A stretch of DNA of 53,125 nt from JADHOX01 sp038120515 (GCA_038120515.1 JAYOLW010000010.1:1-53125); one strand, 5' to 3'. Positions 19,257 to 29,173 are shown, counted from the first letter of the stretch. The notes: a model not told the origin generated them from the sequence alone. Program-made: numbers and translations.

Positions 19257-19805
19257 ATGTTTAATCACGATCCAAATAAAATTTATGGCACAACAATTTT
19301 ATCTGTAAGAAAAGGTAAAGATGTTGTTATAGTTGGAGATGGTCAAGTATCACTTGGCAATACTGTTATGAAAGCTTCTGCTAGAAAAATACGTAAGATT
19401 GGCGATGGTGGTATTGTTGGCGGTTTTGCTGGAGCTACAGCTGATGCATTTACGCTATTTGAAAGATTAGAAGCTAAATTAGATAAACATCCAAAACAAT
19501 TAACCCGTGCTTGTGTTGAACTTGCGAAAGATTGGCGTACTGATAAATATTTAAGACGTTTAGAAGCTATGATGATAGTAGTTGATAAAGACGTTTCACT
19601 TATTTTATCTGGAACTGGTGATGTGATAGAACCGGAAGATGGTATAGTTGCTATTGGCTCTGGCGGTAATTTTGCCTTATCAGCAGCAAGGGCACTTGCA
19701 ACTCAACCCAAATTATCAGCAGAAGAAATATGCAGGACTGCAATGAAGATTGCAGCTGATATTTGTGTATTTACAAATCATAACTTAATTTTAGAAAAAT
19801 TATAA
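19257..19805 (+). CDS. hslV: ATP-dependent protease subunit HslV (ClpQ)
   Basis: HslV is the proteasome-like peptidase of the HslUV protease. The 182-residue protein has the catalytic N-terminal threonine within GTTILSV. Thr12 is the expected nucleophile after removal of an 11-residue leader, which is longer than the single Met in E. coli but common in alphaproteobacteria. Other family landmarks are GDGQVSLGNTVMK, GFAGATADAFTLFE, ELAKDWRTD and AIGSGGNFALSAARAL. hslU follows after 12 nt with an AAAGGAG ribosome-binding site at 19804-19810. The 109-nt region upstream holds no promoter that I can call with confidence. Confidence 0.97.
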   Translation: MFNHDPNKIYGTTILSVRKGKDVVIVGDGQVSLGNTVMKASARKIRKIGDGGIVGGFAGATADAFTLFERLEAKLDKHPKQLTRACVELAKDWRTDKYLRRLEAMMIVVDKDVSLILSGTGDVIEPEDGIVAIGSGGNFALSAARALATQPKLSAEEICRTAMKIAADICVFTNHNLILEKL

Positions 19806-19817
19806 AGGAGAATAGAT

Positions 19818-21146
19818 ATGTCATTAAATAAATTTCTAACACCTGAGAAAATTGTCGAAGAATTAGACAAATATATTATTGGTCAATTAGAAGCTAAAAA
19901 AGCCGTAGCTGTTGCACTTCGTAATCGCTGGAGAAGAAAAAAACTTGATCAAGAACTGCAGGAAGAAGTAGTTCCTCGAAATATCTTGATGAAAGGACCA
20001 ACTGGTGTTGGTAAAACTGAAATTGCTAGAAGATTATCAAAACTTGTTGATGCTCCTTTTATTAAAGTTGAAGCGACAAAGTTTACTGAGGTTGGTTATG
20101 TTGGTCGTGATGTTGAATCAATTATTAGAGATTTAATTGAAGTATCAGTAAACCAACAAAAGAACAATCACAAGGATAAGGTTAAGGAAATTGCTAAAGA
20201 AAATGCCATTAAACGTATTCTTGATATCATAACTGGCCCAACCGCATCTGAGGAAACAAGAAATCAATTTCGTGAAAAAATCCTTGATGGAACAATGGAT
20301 AAAAAAGAAATTGATATTGAGGTCAAAGAACAAAAATCAGCTCTTCCTCCAATTGATTTATCAAATGGAAACGGCACATCAATGGGCGTAATTAACCTTA
20401 GCGATATGCTAGGAAAGGCTTTAACTGGTGATAAGAAAAAGCTAAAAAAACTTACTATAAAAGAAGCACTAGAGACTGTAACTTCTGAAGAGTCTGAAAA
20501 CCTTTCTGATGAAGAAGGTCTTTTAAAAGATGCAATTGCTTCAGTTGAAAATGACGGTATTGTATTCATTGATGAAATTGATAAAATTGTCGTGAGAAAC
20601 GGCGCTAATTCTGGCAAAGAAGTTAGTAGGGAAGGGGTTCAAAGAGACTTACTACCACTACTTGAAGGTACTCAAGTAACGACAAAATATGTTAATATAA
20701 AAACTGACCATATTTTATTTATTTGCGCTGGCGCTTTTCATCTTGCTAAACCTTCAGATTTACTTCCGGAACTTCAAGGAAGATTACCAATAAGAGTTGA
20801 GCTTGAAGCATTATCAAGTTCGGATATGCTTAGAATCCTAAAAGAACCTATTGCTAGCCTGCCAATTCAATATGCAGCATTACTTAAAACTGAAGAAGTA
20901 ACATTAGAATTCACAGATGATGGTCTTGAAGAAATTGCAAAAATTGCAACCGAAGTTAATAAAAGAATTGAAAATATTGGAGCAAGGAGACTACAAACAA
21001 TTATGGAGAAACTACTTGAGGATGTGAGTTTTAATGCGGATAAAATGGCCAATGCTAATATTAAAATTAACAAGCAATTCGTTGAAGAAAATATGTCCAA
21101 AGCAAATTTAGGTAATCTTGAAGATTTGTCTAAATTTATTCTATAA
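19818..21146 (+). CDS. hslU: ATP-dependent protease ATPase subunit HslU (ClpY)
   Basis: HslU is the AAA+ unfoldase that feeds substrates to HslV. The 442-residue protein has the sensor helix MSLNKFLTPEKIVEELDKYI, Walker A GPTGVGKT at 60-67, the pore motif GYVGRD, an intermediate (I) domain of normal size at about 110-235, Walker B IVFIDEIDK, and the arginine-finger region LLPELQGRLPIRVEL. The C terminus ends DLSKFIL, the tail that docks into HslV pockets. A ribosome-binding site lies 7 nt upstream of the ATG. Transcription should end at the hairpin at 21151. Confidence 0.98.
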   Translation: MSLNKFLTPEKIVEELDKYIIGQLEAKKAVAVALRNRWRRKKLDQELQEEVVPRNILMKGPTGVGKTEIARRLSKLVDAPFIKVEATKFTEVGYVGRDVESIIRDLIEVSVNQQKNNHKDKVKEIAKENAIKRILDIITGPTASEETRNQFREKILDGTMDKKEIDIEVKEQKSALPPIDLSNGNGTSMGVINLSDMLGKALTGDKKKLKKLTIKEALETVTSEESENLSDEEGLLKDAIASVENDGIVFIDEIDKIVVRNGANSGKEVSREGVQRDLLPLLEGTQVTTKYVNIKTDHILFICAGAFHLAKPSDLLPELQGRLPIRVELEALSSSDMLRILKEPIASLPIQYAALLKTEEVTLEFTDDGLEEIAKIATEVNKRIENIGARRLQTIMEKLLEDVSFNADKMANANIKINKQFVEENMSKANLGNLEDLSKFIL

Positions 21147-21150
21147 CAAG

Positions 21151-21180
21151 AAGGAAGCAAACGCTTCCTTCATTATTTTA
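21151..21180 (+). terminator. Intrinsic terminator after hslU
   Basis: A perfect 9-bp stem GAAGGAAGC / GCTTCCTTC (21151-21159 and 21164-21172) with an AAAC loop is followed by ATTATTTT. It starts 4 nt after the hslU stop. The convergent VOC gene ends at 21178, so the hairpin may serve both strands, although the minus-strand U tract is poor. Confidence 0.85.
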
Positions 21181-21600
21181 AGCCTTAAAAATCATTGCAT
21201 CTGATTTAAAGGCCTTAAATTCAAGATTAAGCCCATTTGGATCCTTGAAAAAACAAGTTTTCTGCTCACCTGGTTTGTTTACAAATCTTGTATGAGGATC
21301 AATTTCAAATTGAATATCAAAAGATCTTAGACGTTCAATAAAGGGATCCCAATCATTCCAAGCAAGCACTACACCAAAATGAGGAATAGGAACCGACTTG
21401 GTATCAAGATCTTGTATTAATTCAACAGATGCAGCGTCTGTAAATTGATGAAACACAAGCTGATGACCAAAGAAATTAAAATCAATCCAGCTCGATGTAA
21501 ATCTTCCTATTTCACAACCAAGAATATGATTATAAAAATATTTAGATTTTTGAATATCATTAACTGGATATGCAGCATGAAAAGGTCTTAGAGATAGCAT
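21178..21600 (-). CDS. VOC-family (glyoxalase/dioxygenase-like) protein
   Basis: The 140-residue protein has the vicinal-oxygen-chelate fold. The first half begins LRPFHAAYPVNDIQKSKYFYNHILGCEIGR, with a metal-ligand-like His8. The second half contains HFGVVL (His ligand) and ends FFKDPNGLNLEFKAF with the Glu ligand. Together these are consistent with one paired beta-alpha-beta-beta-beta unit set and a divalent metal site. The substrate cannot be told; relatives include glyoxalases and ring-cleavage dioxygenases. The start ATG follows a strong GAGGTGG ribosome-binding site at about 21605-21611. It ends at the hslU terminator hairpin. Confidence 0.85.
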   Translation of the reverse strand: MLSLRPFHAAYPVNDIQKSKYFYNHILGCEIGRFTSSWIDFNFFGHQLVFHQFTDAASVELIQDLDTKSVPIPHFGVVLAWNDWDPFIERLRSFDIQFEIDPHTRFVNKPGEQKTCFFKDPNGLNLEFKAFKSDAMIFKA

Positions 21601-21680
21601 ATTACCACCTCATTAAGAAAATTGTAAGCAACAATCACAATTGCACTTACAGAAGAGTGAAGTTCAAACATTTATAATAA

Positions 21681-21714
21681 TTGTTCAGATTAAAAAAGAG
21701 TGCGAACTGAACAA
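21681..21714. repeat. Inverted repeat TTGTTCAG / CTGAACAA
   Basis: Two perfect 8-nt arms (21681-21688 and 21707-21714) are separated by 18 nt, about 80 bp upstream of the VOC gene start. Centre-to-centre spacing is 26 nt. It could be a dimeric regulator site for the VOC gene or a weak hairpin. Confidence 0.5.
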
Positions 21715-21873
21715 ATGTGATTAAAGTTTATTAACAGCTAAAATCAAAATTTAAACAATTAATATTAAGTAAAACATTATTTATTTTTTATATTTCGCAC
21801 AACATTATTACAACATTTTACTAAATTTCTTATAGTTAAGTTTTTTTCTCAGAAGAGAACAGCAACAAAAGAA

Positions 21874-21913
21874 ATTATGCGGTATAGAGCATATCAAAAG
21901 TCGGTCGCATAAT
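21874..21913. repeat. Inverted repeat ATTATGCG / CGCATAAT
   Basis: Perfect 8-nt arms (21874-21881 and 21906-21913) surround a 24-nt interval that is GC-richer than its surroundings. The function is unknown. Confidence 0.45.
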
Positions 21914-22067
21914 ATATATTATGGAAAATGAATAGGGCTTTGATAATAATAATACATTTATAACAAAATAACAAAAACCAGATTAACTAAAAATAATTAA
22001 TCTAATAAATTGATTGATAGTCAAAATTACATATAAAGAAGGTTTATAATATATTGCTATAGAATAA

Positions 22068-25000
22068 TTAGCGTTCTAATGTAAGAGGATTTAACGCTTG
22101 TTTAATTACATCTTCAACAAGTTCCTTTGGTATACGTTTTAGCCTAGCTCCTACCTCTTTATCCCTTCTAAGCAAAGCACCATTATCACCATCTTCTCGT
22201 CCGGTATATAAACCATTTACTCGTGCATGCTTTTGATAACAGACGGAAAAACTTTTTGCTAACTCATATATACCAGAACCATATTCTCGGCAGAAATCAT
22301 TAACAGCTTCTTTGGGTGCATTACCAACACCATTATTTGATTGTGCAAATTCTATTACAATACTCATAAATTCTTCAGGCTTTATCTGCTGCTTTTTAAG
22401 ATCACCGCTGGCTGTCTCTGCTAACGCTGATTTTAAACTTTGAACTATTTTATCATTTATAGTACCCTGCTCTGCTCGAACTTTTCCTACAAAGCCATCG
22501 CCTAAATTACCACCGCTAACTTCATATATTGATGTTTTTTGATATTTATCTCCTATTTCACCATCTCTTGCTTGATAATGTATTTGTCCTGTTAAATTAT
22601 ATTCAGATATTAACACATCTCTAAACATCCTTAAATTATATTCTGTATATTCAGGATTTGATATCATCTCCTTAAATGATTCTGCTAATTGCTGTGCTTT
22701 AGCTACATCTATCCCATCATGACGATACCAATGCTGTATTATTTGAGTTAAATCCTCAATCTCATAATCGACTAATTCTGTTAATTTTGGCGTGCTCATT
22801 CGATGACGAAGTGCTGGACTTATGATTGACCTACCCTCTAATCCAGCTGAGTTACAACTTGCTAGCAACATAAACCCTGCTTTTGCTGATCGCGCGCCTG
22901 TATCTGGATGAATGCCTGTTAATACCGAATTTAATAACTTCTCTAAACCATCATCCAAACAACTATTTATCTCATCTATCCATACTATATTACCCTCTTC
23001 AAAGGCTTGAACAATTAGGCGCCTTTTTTCAGCTAATGGCATATCTGCCTCTATTTTATAATAACAATGACCACCTAAATCACCTTTTGGGCGTATGTTA
23101 TTTGCCCTAAGCATCTCTTTAATCATCTCGCTTTTTCCTACTCCAGCGCCACCTTCTAACAACACCCCATTCAAACCTGATGCTACTCCATTAAAGACTC
23201 CGCTTCTTTGCTTTGCTCTGATATTTATCGCTTCATAAAGCTCTTGCTCTACTTTTTTTGTTGCTGATGTTGTGATAAAATTTGCTCCTCTTAAATCGCT
23301 TGCTGGTGCTACTTGAAATTCTTGTAATAATTCCCTAAGTACCTGCTCTTGTAATTCTCTTACTGTATCACCTGATACTTCCTGCTGTTTTTTATATTGC
23401 TCGATTAAAGGCGCGCATATCTCCTTAAATCTAGATTCATCAAGTCTGCTTGACATCCTTTCACAATAAATAGCACGCTTTAAAATATTCTCATATATAT
23501 AACTTGCTGGAAAATCTCTAAATTCAATTATTGGAATATCACCTTGATTAAATAATTTCTGTTCAAACCTACCGCCACCATATTCTATCGGATTACAGGC
23601 AAATACTACTTTATGATTTTCTGTTAAATCATAAAACTTTCCATTATAAAAAATACTCTTCGCACCAACTGACTTTAATCCATTAAACAAGGTAAAATGC
23701 TTATCCTCTATATTAGATTCATCTATGAATAAAATCTTGGTCTTACCTTCAGATTTATCTTCCGCCCATTGAGTAAATGATGTTAATTCTCTATGAACTG
23801 ATATTTCAGATTGATGATGCTCCTCAAACTCCTTCATCAAGCTACTTTTTCCAACACCACTATGACCTTCTAATAATACCATATTTGAACCAGTAAGTGC
23901 ATCTAATACTAAACCCTTCCTCGTTTCTATAAATCTTGCAGCTTTGGCCTCACTATCTGCAAGATCAAAAGATTTATCTTCAATCTCGGTTCTCTTTGTT
24001 ATTTCCTGTTTTGCTTCTAACTCTTTATATCTAAACTTTAATCGATCAGATAACCAATCAAGTCTTGGGTAACTTGCCACCCCTGCCCTTAAGTCCTTAT
24101 CTTCAATAACAATGGTTAAATTTTCTCCTGCTTCTGCTATAAGAGGCGCTAATATATTTAGCATTGCATCTGTAAACTCTCCTCTTAGAACAAACTTTTC
24201 TCCCTTTTGTAACCCTTCTCGAAACTTACTTATATTCTGATCAAATTCACTAAAACCCTCTTGTGAAACTTTATATGTTATTGAACTTATTAAAGCTTCA
24301 TAACCAAAATCCTCTATATCTATAACCTGTTCATCTCTTTGCATATCATATGAGCCAATATCATTTGTTACAATAATTTTAGCTTTTTCAGATAATGCAG
24401 AAGCTCTAACAGCTGCAGCCTCAAGCAAAGCATGTTCATTTGTTTTTATCTTAGTCGGCAAAGATACATTTGGTGCTAATAATAATTCTAAGTTTACATG
24501 ATATTTGCCTGCCTCATTTAACATGCAATAATATTGCGCCTCTGTAAGATCACTTGTTATAAATAATCTAAGTGAACCGGTACTATTTGCTTCTAACAAA
24601 CCTGGGATCTCTATATATTGGCCATCTTTAATCTGATGCTTATGTAATAATTGATCAAATATATGTGTATTTATTATTTCCGCCCCTTCTTCCTGTTTAT
24701 ATTGACAATTTTTCCTAACGGATATTGCGTTAAATTTGCTAAAATCAAAATTCTTTGTAGTAACTTTAACATCAAAGCCTTCTGGTAGTTTTATCCTATA
24801 GCCATGATAATCAAAATAACCCTTTGCCTTTGCTTGTCTAACTTCATAATTTAACTCTTTAATTGCCTGTTCTGATAAATTTGCAATCTCAAAATTACTT
24901 GCTCCAGCTCTAAGAACATCTACAAAGTATGATTTATGCCAAATAATGGCTTCGCCTGCTAATGACATCTTACCAAATAATGCCTGTCGCCAATCACTTA

Positions 25001-28000
25001 AACCCATTAAATCTATTTGTGTAATCTCTGCTTGAGAAGATTTAGATGCAAAAGCTTTATGTTCAGGCATACCATCATCTCTATCATGATCTCTAACTTG
25101 TGGGTTAAGTGATGATTTATATGATACATTATGCCTAGACGCAAATGATGGATCTTCACTTCTGGCTTTATCCAAACTTATTATTTTTAGTCCTTCGGAT
25201 AATTTGATACCTGCAATTGTTGCCTCTCTATCGAGTAAAGTATTCAAAGCTACTTTTTGTTGATTACTAAATGCTGACCAGTTGATCAATAAAGCACCGT
25301 TCCCATGCTCTGGACTTCTTAAAAAACGCGCTAAGTCCGATTCCTGTGTTAAAGACACAAAACCTTCATCAGCTATTTGAAGCCTTGATCTAGTAAAATC
25401 TAATTGATCTGGATTATCTATATAAAATACTTTGTCGCCATATTGAGCCATTAGATAATTGGCATGCTCATCTATTCGATCAGTTGCTATTAAAATTTTA
25501 CTAGCTTCATTTGTAAGCAAGCCCTCAAATACATCTTGTTCCAATCTTTGAAATGAGAATTTTGTTTGAAAATCTTTCAGTAATTTTCGATTTAGAACTT
25601 GCGCTTCGGTTAAACTTTCTCTTGGTTGTGGCCTACTACTTAATAGAAGTGCTTGTTTAGTTTGTGATATTTCTGATTGTTTATCTTCATATAACTCAGG
25701 CGGTTTTTCTTGATTAAAACCATCTTGATGATTACTTAACTCAAACTGTTTATTAAATTTTCTGGATGTATCTTTTGCTTGTTCTTCATCTAACTGCTTC
25801 AAACTTTTAAATGTATTAGAGTTTAAAAAAGTTTTTCTACCTCTAAATGATCCAAATACCTGTCCCTTACATAGATCCAATGACTCATCAACCTTTGCAA
25901 ATAAATCTTTTTTAGTACTTTCATCTAAACTAGATCCTTTTTTAGCCTTAGCTTTTACATCATTTTTTAATTCTTGAAGGCTGCTATATTTTGTTTCTTG
26001 TTTTGTATAGCTAGTAATTTCTTCTTCAGCTAAATCCTGGCCAAAAATTCTGGTAGATTTTGACGGATTCTCTCTTCTAAAAGTTAATTCTGATTCTTGA
26101 CCACCTAAATCATATGACACCCAATTAGCGCCTTCCTTTACCGCAATTATAACATGATTACGATTTATTCCATATGCTCTTATGTCAACTTTTTCTATTC
26201 CTGCTTCTATTAATTTATGATAAACAGCAGCAACTCGATGACGACAAGCACCTAATTTTTCATCATAAGCATTATTAAGCCATGCTTTTATACCTTCAGC
26301 ATTTTTTGGAATCTCTGCTACCTCTTTATAAACATCTGTTTTATGTTGAAACTTTTCAATAATATTCTTTGCCTTTGCAACACCATTTGATAAAGCTGCT
26401 TGTCTTGTTTGATCAGAACTAACAATATAATTAAAATCTATATCTCTATCTGATTCTGCATAATAAAAACCATCATTGCCTTTTAAAATACTAACTCCTT
26501 CTGGAACATCTCCAATAATACCCTCAAATTCATCATAAGAGCTTAGACATGGTAGAAACTTTGTCTCGCCTACTGTTAACGAAATATTTAAACTTGCATA
26601 TAATTTGCTTGATGATTGTGAACGTGCAAACTCTACGATTTTTGCTGGAGTAACATTTGGAATAAAAATAGGTTGAAATTCATTTGCTGAAACAACTTCA
26701 AAATCTATCTGATCAGAGATCTTCATAGTTTTGACAGAGCTTATAATTTGTGGATTACCTCTAAAATCATTATTTAAAACCTTACCAGAAAGCTGCATTT
26801 GAAAACTTTGTTTCTCATTAGAAGAATCAAGTTGATACTGCTCTTTTGCATTACCTAAAAATATCTCACCTGGTTTTGGTGTATTTTGCTGATATTTTAC
26901 CTCTGCTTCACCATCAGACTTTTTAACCAAATTTTTATCATATTGACTCTTAGCGAGTGATAATTGATCCACATCAATTGTAATATCAAATTCTGAACAA
27001 GCCCCTCTCAACTTTTCAAATTCTTCAACTTTTTGATCTAAACTCATTGAGATTGATATATGTTTTAAATTTGGAAAAATTTTTTTTAATTGCCCAATAT
27101 CATCTAATGGTGAATTAAATGGCGAATTAAATCGTGAATTAAGATCTGCTTTATTTGACAATTCAAGCGTTACTACCTCACTGGAAAAACTTTTTGGCAA
27201 TAATTCTAAATCTTGAATTTGAATTGATGAAAATTTGTCATAATCTAAACATATTGATGTTGGCTTTCTTGTGGAAATATCCGCTGTCTCTAACTCATTT
27301 CGATAAACATTTAAAACTCTTCTGTTACTTGATAATTGATCTAATGATCCAAAGCCTAATGATTTTTGATAACTTTGTTTTAAAGATGAATATTCAAAAA
27401 TATCAAAAGCATCCCTTTCTAAAGTTGATATGTAACCTGTTAACTTTTCTAATATTGACTCTGCCTCTTCTGGTAATATTGCCGCAATTAAGGGGGTAAT
27501 TGGAATATTACGCCTTGCCATTCTTGCTTTTATAAATTCTCTTGTTGCCTCTGGGTCACTTTTAAATGCTGATTTTAAAAAGTCTAAATATGAAGCTGCT
27601 TCAAACTTTATATTAAGCCAATATTCATCCTTTAAAATAGTTGCCACCAAATCTGGCCTAACCTCAAAAACTGTGCTTACAAATTGAAATTTTTTAAAGT
27701 TATTTTGTGCAGCGAAACCTTTTAACGAAATTTCATCAATTAAATTGGGCCAAACTTTAATTATTACTTTACAAAGATTTTGATCCATTCCTTCAGGATC
27801 TGCTGGATTAAGTAAAACACGACAATATTGCTCATCAATAAACTCTTGTAATTTTAAAAAAAATTCATTGGCATGTATAAATGGAAAGTTATGTAAAAGC
27901 TGTGTCTTGAAATTTGACTTTTCCTCTTCTCCTGTTAAAGAATTATATTCATCGCGTAATTTCTCAATTATATAATCTTGATCTTCTGGAAATTCACTCA

Positions 28001-29141
28001 AATGTTCATTATCAGAATCTTTATTTATGATCCTAGAGAAATTTTTTGCATATTCATAATTGAAGGTTTTTAAACTTTTTAAATTGTTCTTATTCTTAGC
28101 AACTTCATAAAATATTTCTGGTAAGTCTCTAACATCTGGATAACGCTCAATCAAACATTCAAAAAATGTAAATCTAATATTTGAGTTTAGTGAAACAGCG
28201 TGTAAACTTTGCTGTAAAAACTTGTTATGTTTAAAACAATGAAAAAGAAACTCTTTAAATCTTGATAAATCAAATTCATACAGTTGTCGAAAATTGGCAT
28301 ATACATCATTATAACCAATAGATTCATAACACATAAGCTCTGATATGGTTTTATCACAAAATTCACGCTTTTTTGTATCTATAGTTTCTAAGATTAGTTG
28401 CTGTATTTCTTCTCCCCTTTTTTGGTCATCACATTTATCTTTATATATTTTTACCTTTTTACGTAATAATTTAAAACCATCTACTTCCTTCAAACAATCA
28501 TCTACAATGTTATTTATATATCCTAATCTTTCTTCGTCAGGATTTGCATCGTCAAAAATATTATATAAATTCTCATTAACTTTTTCTTCCAATTTAGATA
28601 TTGTAACAATGAAATTTACTTTTAAAGCATCAGCAGACAAATATGGATTTGATGCATCTTTAAACAACTGAGTAAATGATGTTCTGACTTCATATAAATC
28701 TACTGGATTTAAAACTTTTACTTTATCTCGTGCCAATTGAAAGCTTTCTGCTAATTTTTGATAACCGCCTTTAGAGTTAAATTTTGTCAGCTGATCTAAA
28801 ATCTTATAATTTGCTAGATCCTCAGTAAGTTTTGTAAAACCAAATGGTTCATTTTGACTGCATAAATATACTTCAAAACCTAGCTGTATAAGCTTCTTGG
28901 CAAACGCTATTCGTTCTGAAAAGGTTAAATCAATACAGCCATTACTATCTAATATTATTGTTTTTTTATTAATTCCACTTGCTGGTGAAGTACTTGATGT
29001 AAAAGCCTCTTTTCCTGCAACTGCAAGGCTTGGATCAAATCTTTCGGTACCAGTTTTTTGCTTTTTAGCTTTTGCTGATGCAAAAAACAAATAATCTGGT
29101 AATTCATATTGCTGATATTTAACCCTTGTGACTTCTCTCAT
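22068..29141 (-). CDS. Giant protein (2357 aa) with transglutaminase-like triad and two AAA+ modules
   Basis: This is an intact 7.07-kb frame. Residues about 55-110 resemble a degenerate HAD-like start (IILDSNGCIDL ... VYLCSQ). About 120-620 is helical and unrecognised, and about 640-720 is leucine-rich. Residues 960-1015 hold a transglutaminase-like site: Cys966 in GACRHRV, His996 in RNHVIIAV and Asp1011 in SYDLGG. The first AAA+ module has Walker A GHSGVGKS (1759-1766), Walker B ILFIDES (Asp1807-Glu1808) and the sensor-like VVFACNP. The second has GGAGVGKS (1997-2004), IVWIDEIN (Asp2056-Glu2057), LLASCNS and the finger-like SPALRHRM (Arg2112/Arg2114). Both modules look like the dynein-related/MoxR (AAA_5) group. 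There is no signal peptide or membrane segment. It has its own promoter at 29174. The role is unknown; a secreted effector or an intracellular remodelling machine are both possible. Confidence 0.85.
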   Translation of the reverse strand: MREVTRVKYQQYELPDYLFFASAKAKKQKTGTERFDPSLAVAGKEAFTSSTSPASGINKKTIILDSNGCIDLTFSERIAFAKKLIQLGFEVYLCSQNEPFGFTKLTEDLANYKILDQLTKFNSKGGYQKLAESFQLARDKVKVLNPVDLYEVRTSFTQLFKDASNPYLSADALKVNFIVTISKLEEKVNENLYNIFDDANPDEERLGYINNIVDDCLKEVDGFKLLRKKVKIYKDKCDDQKRGEEIQQLILETIDTKKREFCDKTISELMCYESIGYNDVYANFRQLYEFDLSRFKEFLFHCFKHNKFLQQSLHAVSLNSNIRFTFFECLIERYPDVRDLPEIFYEVAKNKNNLKSLKTFNYEYAKNFSRIINKDSDNEHLSEFPEDQDYIIEKLRDEYNSLTGEEEKSNFKTQLLHNFPFIHANEFFLKLQEFIDEQYCRVLLNPADPEGMDQNLCKVIIKVWPNLIDEISLKGFAAQNNFKKFQFVSTVFEVRPDLVATILKDEYWLNIKFEAASYLDFLKSAFKSDPEATREFIKARMARRNIPITPLIAAILPEEAESILEKLTGYISTLERDAFDIFEYSSLKQSYQKSLGFGSLDQLSSNRRVLNVYRNELETADISTRKPTSICLDYDKFSSIQIQDLELLPKSFSSEVVTLELSNKADLNSRFNSPFNSPLDDIGQLKKIFPNLKHISISMSLDQKVEEFEKLRGACSEFDITIDVDQLSLAKSQYDKNLVKKSDGEAEVKYQQNTPKPGEIFLGNAKEQYQLDSSNEKQSFQMQLSGKVLNNDFRGNPQIISSVKTMKISDQIDFEVVSANEFQPIFIPNVTPAKIVEFARSQSSSKLYASLNISLTVGETKFLPCLSSYDEFEGIIGDVPEGVSILKGNDGFYYAESDRDIDFNYIVSSDQTRQAALSNGVAKAKNIIEKFQHKTDVYKEVAEIPKNAEGIKAWLNNAYDEKLGACRHRVAAVYHKLIEAGIEKVDIRAYGINRNHVIIAVKEGANWVSYDLGGQESELTFRRENPSKSTRIFGQDLAEEEITSYTKQETKYSSLQELKNDVKAKAKKGSSLDESTKKDLFAKVDESLDLCKGQVFGSFRGRKTFLNSNTFKSLKQLDEEQAKDTSRKFNKQFELSNHQDGFNQEKPPELYEDKQSEISQTKQALLLSSRPQPRESLTEAQVLNRKLLKDFQTKFSFQRLEQDVFEGLLTNEASKILIATDRIDEHANYLMAQYGDKVFYIDNPDQLDFTRSRLQIADEGFVSLTQESDLARFLRSPEHGNGALLINWSAFSNQQKVALNTLLDREATIAGIKLSEGLKIISLDKARSEDPSFASRHNVSYKSSLNPQVRDHDRDDGMPEHKAFASKSSQAEITQIDLMGLSDWRQALFGKMSLAGEAIIWHKSYFVDVLRAGASNFEIANLSEQAIKELNYEVRQAKAKGYFDYHGYRIKLPEGFDVKVTTKNFDFSKFNAISVRKNCQYKQEEGAEIINTHIFDQLLHKHQIKDGQYIEIPGLLEANSTGSLRLFITSDLTEAQYYCMLNEAGKYHVNLELLLAPNVSLPTKIKTNEHALLEAAAVRASALSEKAKIIVTNDIGSYDMQRDEQVIDIEDFGYEALISSITYKVSQEGFSEFDQNISKFREGLQKGEKFVLRGEFTDAMLNILAPLIAEAGENLTIVIEDKDLRAGVASYPRLDWLSDRLKFRYKELEAKQEITKRTEIEDKSFDLADSEAKAARFIETRKGLVLDALTGSNMVLLEGHSGVGKSSLMKEFEEHHQSEISVHRELTSFTQWAEDKSEGKTKILFIDESNIEDKHFTLFNGLKSVGAKSIFYNGKFYDLTENHKVVFACNPIEYGGGRFEQKLFNQGDIPIIEFRDFPASYIYENILKRAIYCERMSSRLDESRFKEICAPLIEQYKKQQEVSGDTVRELQEQVLRELLQEFQVAPASDLRGANFITTSATKKVEQELYEAINIRAKQRSGVFNGVASGLNGVLLEGGAGVGKSEMIKEMLRANNIRPKGDLGGHCYYKIEADMPLAEKRRLIVQAFEEGNIVWIDEINSCLDDGLEKLLNSVLTGIHPDTGARSAKAGFMLLASCNSAGLEGRSIISPALRHRMSTPKLTELVDYEIEDLTQIIQHWYRHDGIDVAKAQQLAESFKEMISNPEYTEYNLRMFRDVLISEYNLTGQIHYQARDGEIGDKYQKTSIYEVSGGNLGDGFVGKVRAEQGTINDKIVQSLKSALAETASGDLKKQQIKPEEFMSIVIEFAQSNNGVGNAPKEAVNDFCREYGSGIYELAKSFSVCYQKHARVNGLYTGREDGDNGALLRRDKEVGARLKRIPKELVEDVIKQALNPLTLER
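27109..27144 (-). repeat. Three 12-bp tandem units inside the giant gene
   Basis: Three near-identical 12-nt units (GGTGAATTAAAT, GGCGAATTAAAT, CGTGAATTAAGA) follow each other in frame and encode the repeated tetrapeptide pattern xFNS/xLNS near residue 670. This is probably replication slippage in a tolerant loop. Confidence 0.8.
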
Positions 29142-29173
29142 TCTCTCTTTTTTAGAAAAACAGTGTAATTTTC

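Larger units (their letters stand above)
21601..22067 (+). other. 467-bp intergenic region with inverted repeats, no gene seen
   Basis: No credible coding frame is visible. The VOC ribosome-binding site lies at its left edge. Nearby, TGTAAG...CTTACA can form a hairpin in the VOC leader. Further in are two longer-range inverted repeats (21681-21714 and 21874-21913, listed separately). The rest is AT-rich and lies 3' of the giant gene. I see no clear intrinsic terminator for the giant gene. Confidence 0.6.

Noticed and set aside
22883..29094. Plus-strand frames opposite the giant gene
   Set aside because: They mirror its codon pattern, have no ribosome-binding site and resemble no protein; antisense shadows.
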